5,955 nucleotides of DNA from Flavobacteriales bacterium (GTDB taxonomy: Bacteria > Bacteroidota > Bacteroidia > Flavobacteriales_E > Vicingaceae): the NCBI GenBank assembly GCA_003487525.1, contig DNDT01000243.1, forward strand, positions 9,735 through 15,689, in the 5' to 3' direction. The position numbers and the translations under genes were made by a program. The notes beneath the pieces are model-generated. The model worked only from the letters and a program-made list of their open reading frames with translations. It did no database searches and had not been told where the DNA came from. This document shows, in pieces, positions 1 to 5,955 of the stretch. Positions within the stretch are counted from its first letter, which is position 1; each line of letters starts with the position of its first letter.

Positions 1-3000
1 ATGCCGATAAAAATCGATTCGTCATAAAAGGATCGTACAAGTCGAGTTCCAGTTCCGAGATTCGCTTGAATGCGTTCAACATACCCCAGGGATCTGTCGT
101 GGTGACAGCGGGAGGTGTTCGGCTTACCGAGAACGTCGATTACCAGGTCGATTACAACATGGGGACCGTAAGAATTCTGAATCAGGGATTGCTCGAATCA
201 AATGCGAACATCAATGTGTCCCTCGAAAGCAATTCACTGTTTAACATTCAGACCAAAACACTGATGGGTACAAGGGTGGATTACGATGTCAACGAGGACC
301 TTCAGGTCGGTGGTACGGTTTTAAACCTGACGGAGAGACCGTTGACAAACAAGGTGAACATCGGTGACGAGGCAATTTCAAACACCATTGTCGGCGTTGA
401 CGGTTCGTATTCAATGGATGCCCCGATTCTGACAAAAATTGCAGACGCTTTACCCTTGTACGATACAAAGGAAAAATCCAAGGTAAATACCACCGCCGAA
501 TTCGCTTATTTAATTCCAGGAAATTCCAGGGCCATAACCAAAGAAGGGGTGGCGTACATCGATGATTTTGAGGGCAGCCAATCAACTCAGGATCTAAAGC
601 AGCAGTTTAACTGGAAACTCGCCAGTACACCCAGGGGACAGGAGCAGTTCCCGGAAACAAAAAATTTTGGAGGTGACACCTTGGTTTACGGATACAACAG
701 GGCCAAGTTGAGCTGGTACGTCATTGATCCCCTGTTTTTCAGGGACAATGATTCCCGATTACCTGCCAACATTACTCCTGAAATGCAGAGCAACAAGTAC
801 ATGAAGGAGGTACTTCAGAACGATATTTTTCCGAAAAAGTCCTACGATGCCAGTTTGATCGGTAACATCCCGGTATTGGATATTGCCTTTGACCCAACTG
901 AAAGGGGGCAGTACAATTATGACCCACCCGCTGGATTTCCCGGAGTTTCTTCCGGATTGGATATAAACGGAAAATTGCAGAACCCGGAATCCCGCTGGGG
1001 CGGTATGATGAGAGACCTTCCAACCACCGATTTTGAAGAATCGAACATTGAATTTCTGCAATTCTGGGTCATGGATCCCTTTATCGATGACGATTATGCC
1101 GAAATTTTCGGAAAACCCACAGGCAAAGGAGGGTATCTTTATTTCAACTTTGGCGAGGTGAGTGAGGACATCCTTAGAGACGACCGCAAGAGTTACGAAA
1201 ACGGATTTCCTTATCCGGATAATCCGCTACCTTATGAGGAGACAAGTTGGGGGCGGGTACCTACCAACAAGACCATCGTCAATGCCTTTGACAACCTGCC
1301 CAGTTCAAGACCGTACCAGGATATCGGACTTGATGGACTGAATGATGTCGATGAGGCTGAGTATTTTAGTCAGTTTGTAACGGATGTTCGAAACTCATCG
1401 TTGACTCCCGCAGCAAAAAGCAAGATACTTTCCGATCCATCGGCGGATAACTTCAGGTATTTCAGGGACGAAAGCGATTCCAGAAGCGAGAACATCATTC
1501 AGCGCTACAGCGATTACAACGGGCTTGAAGGGAACTCCCCGGTATCGACGGGTTCTTTTTCAGCTTCATCCACCACCCTGCCGGATATCGAAGACATAAA
1601 CAAGGACAATACCTCAAGTTCAAACGAAACATATTACCAGTATAAAATCCCCATTAACAAATCGGTATTCAGACCCGATAATGTTGGCCGGGACTACATC
1701 ACGAACGTGGTAGAAGATCCCAAGGACGGAACGCGATGGTACCAGTTTAAAATTCCACTGAGGAATCCCGATGAGGTAATTGGCGAAATAAAGGATTTTA
1801 AGGCAATCCGATTTATGAGGATGTACATGAAGGGATTTGATCAGCCGGTGATTTTGCGTTTTGCACAGCTGGATCTTATCAGGGGTGAGTGGAGGCGTTA
1901 TTTTGGAGACTTAAACGAGGACGGTCAATACATTCAGGGCGAAGACGAAGACACCGAGTTCGAGCTGAATGCGGTCAACGTCGAAGAAAACTCGAGTCGT
2001 GAACCAATTCCGTATGTACTTCCCCCCGGAATAGAACGTGAAATTGACCTGGGCACATCAAATCTTCAACAGTTAAACGAGCAGGCTTTGGCCATGTACG
2101 TGTGGTACCTGAACGATGGAGCATCCAGGGCGGCTTTCAGAAACATCGAACTCGATATCCGGCAGTACAAGAGATTGAAGATGTATGTCCACCTTGAAGA
2201 TGGTTCAGCCACCTCAAATCTCGAAGACCCATTGACCTATGGAGATGTCGCGCTTATCATGAGGCTTGGGTCCGATTACGAAAACAACTATTACGAATAC
2301 GAAGTTCCGCTCTTGCCTACCGAATTCCACGCCGGCAGCAGGGAAGCTGTCTGGCCGGAAGCAAACAATGTCGACGTGGCCCTCGACGATTTTACAAACG
2401 TAAAACTGCAGCGGGACGCCAGCGGAAGCAGCAAAACGGCGGTTTATTCTCAAAAAATCAACAACCGCATTGTACGTGTGAAGGGTTCGCCGAATATCGC
2501 CAACGTCAAGGTCATGATGGTTGGGGTTAAAAACCCGAAAAAGGGCAGTGATCCTGATTTTCCCAATGATGATGGAAAACCGAAGTGTGCCATTGTATGG
2601 GTTAATGAGTTGCGCGTTTCGGACTTTGACAACAGCGGAGGATGGGCAACAACGGCAACAGTCAAGGCCAACCTGGCAGATCTGGCAACGCTTTCTTTGG
2701 GGGCCAGCATGAGTACTCCCGGGTTTGGAAGTCTGAGCCAGAAATTAAACGAGCGGCAACAGGAAACACGCCAGGCATACGATTTTTCGACCAGTGTTGA
2801 ACTCGGAAAATTCACACAGGACGCACTCACAATTCCAATGTATTTCAGGTATTCGGAGAGCTGGGTAAAGCCCAGATACCTGCCATTGAATCCGGACATT
2901 GAACTCGAAGAATTAAAAAATTCCGACCTGTTTACCCAGCAGGAAAAAGACGAGATTCTGAAAGCAAATATCGAATATCAAAACAACAAGAGCATCAACT

Positions 3001-5387
3001 TTACCAATGTAAAGGTCAACAATGGAAAGGGAAAGACTAAACAGCACATCTATGACATTCAGAATTTCTCGTTCACCTATGCATACAACCTTGATAAGTA
3101 CAGGGATATAAATCTCGAATACAACGATAAAAAATCGCACAAGGGAAAAATACTTTGGGCGTACAGTGCGAAGCCTAAAAACCATGAGCCCTTTAAGCGA
3201 GCCAAGTGGGCACGGTCGCCGTACATGCAGTTGGTGCGTGATTTTAACTTTTATCTCCTGCCAAAGCAGTACTCTTTTTCAACTTCGGTGGACAGGGGGT
3301 ACAACGAAAAGAAACTACGACAGACAAATCCGTTTTACAACCCGAAACCCTACTATCAAAAACGCTTTAATTGGGATCGGACCTACGGTCTTCGCCATGA
3401 TTTCACCAAGGGATTGAAATTCAGCTACGACGCGACCAATAACGGACTTCTTGAAGAAAAGGACGGGATCGTCGACCGGGAAGACACTAGTTACGGCACA
3501 TGGAAGGAGTCGGTGATGAAAAGCATTCGTGAATTCGGTACGAACCTCAGGTATCAACAGACCTTTACCCTGGATTATACCATTCCCATCAATAAAATCC
3601 CCGTCACCGATTGGCTGAATTTAAGCACGAGTTACAACGGGGGGTATTACTGGGACAGGGCTGCAATTGGATCGGAACATTACGGGAATGAAATTCGAAA
3701 TTCATCGGCGCTTCGGTGGAATTCAAGTTGGAACATGAACAAGTTGTATACCCGATTCGACTACTTGAAACGGCTTGAAAACAGTTCCAGGGGGAAAAAC
3801 AAAAACAGCATTTTAAGAGCAAAGAAAAAGGACGACAAGAAGGGTAGTAAAAAGGAGAAAAGTCCGATCGATGAGCTTGGAACCGATAAAGCGGGTGTTG
3901 ATCCGAAAGCTCAGTTTGATAAAAAGAAGAAAGAAGATGAAAAATACCGCAAGTTGAATGCCCTGGATTACCTTGCCAAAATTGCGACAGGGGTGAAGGA
4001 AATATCCGGATCGTACACCAAATCCACCGGAACCACCATGCCCGGATACAGTCAAAACACCAGTATGCTCGGCTTTGATCCCTCCTGGTCGGCACCAGGT
4101 GTTCCCTTTGTCCTGGGTCAGAAACAAGACACCAGTTATGTGATTCGGGCACATGATAATGGATGGCTTGTTACCGGAAACAGAGATTACCGCTACAATT
4201 TTCAAAATTCGGATGGAGACAATTATACCTATCGTATCAATATCCGACCGGTTAACAACATGAGAATTGAACTCAATGGAGCCAAGAATTACAATATCAA
4301 TACCAATATGGGGTATACGTTTTTTGATACCATAGAAAGCACCTTCGGAAGCCGCATACTATACGACAATTATTTGTTTGATAAAGCGGTTCAGACAGGT
4401 AGTTTCAGCGTGTCAACCCTGACATATAAAACTTCTTTCGTCGGTGACAATCCTTCCGATTACAGTTCGACGACCTTTACCAAATTCAATGAATTCAGGA
4501 CACAGGCTTCTCAGAAACTTGCTGCTGACCGGGCACTGAGAGATCCGAATTACAGCTACACGCAAAACGCTTCGGGCTATTACAACGAATACGGTTCGAC
4601 CCAGCAGGAAGTATTGATTTCGTCGTTTTTGGCTGCGTATAGCGGAAAAAGCGACGTTGACATCAGTCCGGCAATTAATTTCAGAAAGATCTTTCCGCTG
4701 CCTAACTGGAGGATAACCTATGACGGAATCGGCAAAATTAAATGGCTTCAAAAATATTTTCAGAGCATAACCCTTAACCATGCGTATCGGTCGACCTTCA
4801 ACATCGGTTCGTTCACGACCAACAATCTTGTCACGGACACCAGTGGAAATGCTCTTATCACGGACGTGGCCACAGGAAACTATATTCCGAAATACCAGAT
4901 TTCGGTCGTATCCATAACCGAAGCCTTCAGTCCGTTTTTTGACATCGATTTTAATTTTAGAAATGGACTGTTGCTCGGATTTGAATACAAGCGTGATCGC
5001 AACATCAGTATGAGTACGGTCAACAATCAAATAAATGAAGTCAAAGGGAGGGAATACATCATAAGCATTGGTTACACGTTCCGGGACATCCGAATTACGT
5101 TTACAAAAAACACCAAGGTAGATCCCAAGGATATTATTACCAGAATGGACATTTCGTCCCGTCAGAATTTCACCATTCTCAGGAATATAGGTGATCAGGT
5201 GAGCAGCCAGCCGGGTAGCGGACAAAATGTACTCTCCATTAAATTAACCGCAGACCTGGCCATGAGCCCTAAATTCAATATCAGGGCTTTTTACGACCGC
5301 ATTGTTACGAAACCGTTTATCTCCAATTCATTCCCGACGGCTTCATCCAACTACGGAATCTCACTTCGATTCTCACTGGCTCAATAA
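1..5387 (+). CDS. sprA: SprA/Sov, type 9 secretion system outer-membrane translocon (5'-partial)
   Basis: SprA is the outer-membrane channel through which T9SS substrates, including gliding adhesins in motile species, leave the periplasm. The known structure is a single-chain 36-strand beta-barrel working with PorV or a plug protein. The frame is already open at the window edge (first full codon at 3) and ends at TAA 5385-5387, giving about 1,794 residues. Family members are about 2,400-2,500 aa, so the signal peptide and roughly 600 N-terminal residues are missing. The TTG at 66 is an internal Leu codon, not a start: the upstream codons read on as SprA-like sequence. Family hallmarks, in order: AFNIPQGSVVVTAGG (72-116), EGVAYIDDFEGSQST (543-587), RWGGMMRDLPTTDFE with FWVMDPF (993-1082), YNGLEGNSP and PDIEDINKDNT (about 1515-1613), YKRLKMYVHLED, WVNELRVSDFDNSGGW (2598-2645), then Tyr/Phe-rich alternating barrel strands with TGTTMPGY and GWLVTG. 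The end, ISLRFSLAQ, looks like a closing beta-strand. No frameshift or internal stop is seen. Confidence 0.97.
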   Translation, partial: ADKNRFVIKGSYKSSSSSEIRLNAFNIPQGSVVVTAGGVRLTENVDYQVDYNMGTVRILNQGLLESNANINVSLESNSLFNIQTKTLMGTRVDYDVNEDLQVGGTVLNLTERPLTNKVNIGDEAISNTIVGVDGSYSMDAPILTKIADALPLYDTKEKSKVNTTAEFAYLIPGNSRAITKEGVAYIDDFEGSQSTQDLKQQFNWKLASTPRGQEQFPETKNFGGDTLVYGYNRAKLSWYVIDPLFFRDNDSRLPANITPEMQSNKYMKEVLQNDIFPKKSYDASLIGNIPVLDIAFDPTERGQYNYDPPAGFPGVSSGLDINGKLQNPESRWGGMMRDLPTTDFEESNIEFLQFWVMDPFIDDDYAEIFGKPTGKGGYLYFNFGEVSEDILRDDRKSYENGFPYPDNPLPYEETSWGRVPTNKTIVNAFDNLPSSRPYQDIGLDGLNDVDEAEYFSQFVTDVRNSSLTPAAKSKILSDPSADNFRYFRDESDSRSENIIQRYSDYNGLEGNSPVSTGSFSASSTTLPDIEDINKDNTSSSNETYYQYKIPINKSVFRPDNVGRDYITNVVEDPKDGTRWYQFKIPLRNPDEVIGEIKDFKAIRFMRMYMKGFDQPVILRFAQLDLIRGEWRRYFGDLNEDGQYIQGEDEDTEFELNAVNVEENSSREPIPYVLPPGIEREIDLGTSNLQQLNEQALAMYVWYLNDGASRAAFRNIELDIRQYKRLKMYVHLEDGSATSNLEDPLTYGDVALIMRLGSDYENNYYEYEVPLLPTEFHAGSREAVWPEANNVDVALDDFTNVKLQRDASGSSKTAVYSQKINNRIVRVKGSPNIANVKVMMVGVKNPKKGSDPDFPNDDGKPKCAIVWVNELRVSDFDNSGGWATTATVKANLADLATLSLGASMSTPGFGSLSQKLNERQQETRQAYDFSTSVELGKFTQDALTIPMYFRYSESWVKPRYLPLNPDIELEELKNSDLFTQQEKDEILKANIEYQNNKSINFTNVKVNNGKGKTKQHIYDIQNFSFTYAYNLDKYRDINLEYNDKKSHKGKILWAYSAKPKNHEPFKRAKWARSPYMQLVRDFNFYLLPKQYSFSTSVDRGYNEKKLRQTNPFYNPKPYYQKRFNWDRTYGLRHDFTKGLKFSYDATNNGLLEEKDGIVDREDTSYGTWKESVMKSIREFGTNLRYQQTFTLDYTIPINKIPVTDWLNLSTSYNGGYYWDRAAIGSEHYGNEIRNSSALRWNSSWNMNKLYTRFDYLKRLENSSRGKNKNSILRAKKKDDKKGSKKEKSPIDELGTDKAGVDPKAQFDKKKKEDEKYRKLNALDYLAKIATGVKEISGSYTKSTGTTMPGYSQNTSMLGFDPSWSAPGVPFVLGQKQDTSYVIRAHDNGWLVTGNRDYRYNFQNSDGDNYTYRINIRPVNNMRIELNGAKNYNINTNMGYTFFDTIESTFGSRILYDNYLFDKAVQTGSFSVSTLTYKTSFVGDNPSDYSSTTFTKFNEFRTQASQKLAADRALRDPNYSYTQNASGYYNEYGSTQQEVLISSFLAAYSGKSDVDISPAINFRKIFPLPNWRITYDGIGKIKWLQKYFQSITLNHAYRSTFNIGSFTTNNLVTDTSGNALITDVATGNYIPKYQISVVSITEAFSPFFDIDFNFRNGLLLGFEYKRDRNISMSTVNNQINEVKGREYIISIGYTFRDIRITFTKNTKVDPKDIITRMDISSRQNFTILRNIGDQVSSQPGSGQNVLSIKLTADLAMSPKFNIRAFYDRIVTKPFISNSFPTASSNYGISLRFSLAQ
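3792..3953 (+). other. Lysine-rich charged insert within the SprA barrel region
   Basis: This 54-codon stretch of sprA encodes 18 Lys and 2 Arg against 11 Asp/Glu, with runs such as AKKKDDKKGSKKEK and DKKKKEDEKYRK. It has almost no aromatic residues, unlike the Tyr/Phe/Trp-rich strand sequence on both sides. It separates a strand region ending near FDYLKRLENSS from the conserved block that contains TGTTMPGY. It is most simply a long, flexible loop between barrel strands. A charged Lys-rich stretch here is, from memory, seen in other SprA proteins, with variable length. Which side of the membrane it faces cannot be told from the sequence. Confidence 0.7.
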
Positions 5388-5407
5388 GGCTGACAAATTT
5401 CAATTAT

Positions 5408-5441
5408 TTTGGAAGTGCTTTGATTGTAAATGTTAATTTCG
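5408..5441 (+). promoter_or_regulatory. Candidate Bacteroidota-type promoter for gcvH
   Basis: In the spacer after sprA, a TTTG at 5408-5411 (possible -33 element) is followed after 22 bp by TAATTTCG at 5434-5441. The latter matches the Bacteroidota -7 consensus TAnnTTTG at all but one fixed position. Transcription would begin a few bases beyond 5441, leaving a leader of about 20 nt before the gcvH ATG at 5469. Such short motifs occur often by chance in AT-rich spacers, and gcvH may instead be read through from sprA. No hairpin followed by a T-run, as expected of an intrinsic terminator, is visible between the two genes. Confidence 0.25.
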
Positions 5442-5468
5442 CTGGCAGATAATTCAAATAATACAGAG

Positions 5469-5846
5469 ATGAATGTTCCTAAGGATTTAAAATACACAAA
5501 AGACCACGAGTGGGTCAAGGTTAGCGGCGACGTTGCCACCATCGGAATAACCGATTATGCACAAGGTGAATTGGGTGATATCGTTTATATTGAGATTGAA
5601 ACGGTTGGAGATACACTCAAGAAAGAGGAGGTGTTTGGAACGGTCGAAGCAGTTAAAACAGTATCGGATCTTTTTATGCCGGTCTCAGGTGAAGTTATGG
5701 AGTTTAACGAAGCACTTGAGTCTGCTCCGGAAAGCGTGAATAGCGATCCTTATGGTGCAGGTTGGATGGTGAAGGTAAAATTGTCCGACGCTTCCGAGAT
5801 TGACGGTTTGCTTTCGGCCGAAGATTACGAACAAAGCATCGCTTAG
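5469..5846 (+). CDS. gcvH: Glycine cleavage system H protein (lipoyl carrier)
   Basis: GcvH is the small cytoplasmic protein whose lipoyl arm carries the aminomethyl group from the P protein (glycine decarboxylase) to the T protein, and is reoxidised by the L protein. The 125-aa product is of usual length and complete. It opens with [15 protein letters not shown], the typical H-protein N-terminus. It continues with [17 protein letters not shown] and the lipoylation motif [12 protein letters not shown], in which the modified residue is Lys63. It ends with the conserved [15 protein letters not shown] and a Leu/Glu-rich tail. An in-frame ATG at 5430 would add 13 residues ([13 protein letters not shown]) that match nothing in the family and would overlap the candidate promoter, so the ATG at 5469 is preferred. 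There is no Shine-Dalgarno sequence, as is common in this phylum. It lies 81 bp after sprA and 2 bp before the VanZ-like gene. The genes for the P, T and L proteins are not in the window. Confidence 0.97.
   Translation: MNVPKDLKYTKDHEWVKVSGDVATIGITDYAQGELGDIVYIEIETVGDTLKKEEVFGTVEAVKTVSDLFMPVSGEVMEFNEALESAPESVNSDPYGAGWMVKVKLSDASEIDGLLSAEDYEQSIA
5655..5657 (+). other. Lipoyl-lysine codon of GcvH (Lys63)
   Basis: The AAA codon lies in [12 protein letters not shown], the H-protein lipoylation motif. The position, residue 63 from the chosen start, agrees with the roughly residue 64-65 position in E. coli GcvH. The flanking Glu and Val residues that set this lysine in a beta-turn are present, so the protein should be competent for lipoylation. 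Confidence 0.93.
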
Positions 5847-5848
5847 CT

Positions 5849-5955
5849 ATTTACAGCATTCTAAAATACAGATTCTCATGGGCTGTGGGAATCCTGATCG
5901 TGTTTCTAAGTTTAATTCCCGGACGCAATTTACCCCAGGCCCCGATTAAGTTTGC
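5849..5955 (+). CDS. VanZ-family membrane protein (3'-partial, start uncertain)
   Basis: The frame reads (I)YSILKYRFSWAVGILI followed by VFLSLIPGRNLPQAPIKF and runs off the window. A short basic N-terminus, one hydrophobic helix (about 5876-5920) and the sequence SLIPG-x-x-LP are the usual opening of small VanZ-like proteins (Pfam VanZ). These are multi-pass inner-membrane proteins named after the teicoplanin-resistance protein VanZ; the role of the Bacteroidota members is not established. The frame is open back to a TGA at 5801-5803, but contains no ATG, GTG or TTG before the GTG at 5885, which would cut into the helix. ATT at 5849, 2 bp after the gcvH TAG, gives the expected length and is my best start. 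The near-overlap with gcvH suggests co-transcription and perhaps translational coupling. Only about 35 codons are visible, so the family call rests on the first helix and on gene order. Confidence 0.65.
   Translation, partial: MYSILKYRFSWAVGILIVFLSLIPGRNLPQAPIKF
5871..5893 (+). repeat. Short inverted repeat (hairpin) early in the VanZ-like gene
   Basis: GATTCTCA (5871-5878) and TGGGAATC (5886-5893) can pair over 8 bp, with one G-U wobble in RNA, around a 7-nt loop. It lies inside the first-helix coding region, about 22 nt after the proposed ATT start. No T-run follows, so it is not a classical intrinsic terminator. It may be chance. Confidence 0.35.

Noticed and set aside
66..68. TTG as the start codon of sprA
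   Set aside because: The frame is open upstream to the window edge and encodes family-like sequence (RFVIKGSYKSSSSSEIR). The gene is cut by the window, and this TTG is an internal leucine.
512..530. Direct repeat of AATTCCAGG with 10-bp period
   Set aside because: Only two short copies, inside sprA and explained by the codons for LIPGNSRA; no sign of a regulatory or mobile origin.
3604..4205. Minus-strand open frames of 182 and 130 codons
   Set aside because: Both are antisense to the sprA barrel region. Their Cys/Ser/Pro-rich composition is typical of shadow translation, and they overlap each other in different frames.
4413..5225. Long open frame of 270 codons on the minus strand
   Set aside because: It lies wholly within strongly recognised sprA coding sequence. 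Its translation has no recognisable domain and looks like an antisense shadow produced by sprA codon use.
5871..5893. Hairpin as a transcription terminator after gcvH
   Set aside because: No T-run follows, and the stem lies inside VanZ-like coding sequence, so termination here would silence the downstream gene.
5878..5949. ATG at 5878 as a start for the gene after gcvH
   Set aside because: In that frame it gives only a 23-residue peptide ending at TAA near 5949, with no hydrophobic helix. The VanZ-like sequence is in a different frame.
1..5955. A new defence, mobile or biosynthetic system
   Set aside because: All long + strand coding is accounted for by sprA, gcvH and a VanZ-like gene. There are no transposase, integrase, repeat-array or toxin-antitoxin signatures.

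Overview
The window comes from a member of the Bacteroidota. The evidence is a near-complete gene for SprA (called Sov in Porphyromonas gingivalis), the giant outer-membrane translocon of the type 9 secretion system (T9SS), which is known only from that phylum. Other hints agree: translation starts lack a Shine-Dalgarno sequence, and one candidate promoter resembles the Bacteroidota -33/-7 type. I cannot name the genus; the base composition looks moderate (mid-40s % GC by eye).

Layout, all on the + strand. (1) Positions 1-5387: sprA, missing its 5' end. The window opens inside the reading frame and holds the C-terminal ~1,794 residues up to the natural TAA stop. Roughly the first 600 residues, including the signal peptide, lie upstream. 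(2) Positions 5388-5468: an 81-bp spacer with no clear terminator and a possible promoter. (3) Positions 5469-5846: gcvH, the lipoyl-carrying H protein of the glycine cleavage system, complete, with its lipoyl-lysine motif. (4) From 5849 to the window edge: the first ~35 codons of a VanZ-family membrane protein. It begins 2 bp after the gcvH stop and has no ATG, GTG or TTG start in a sensible place; the best candidate start is ATT.

The order sprA - gcvH - vanZ-like is, from memory, a recurrent neighbourhood in Bacteroidota, so this is a core-genome region rather than a mobile or accessory one. SprA forms the protein-conducting outer-membrane channel of the T9SS. GcvH shuttles the aminomethyl group between the P, T and L proteins of glycine cleavage in the cytoplasm. 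The VanZ-like protein is an inner-membrane protein of uncertain role. There is no obvious biochemical link between them. The spacing suggests that gcvH and the VanZ-like gene are co-transcribed.

I see no RNA gene, mobile element, CRISPR array or convincing new system. The points most worth a second look are the apparently non-canonical start of the VanZ-like gene, the lysine-rich insert in the SprA barrel, and the acidic metal-binding-like loops of SprA.
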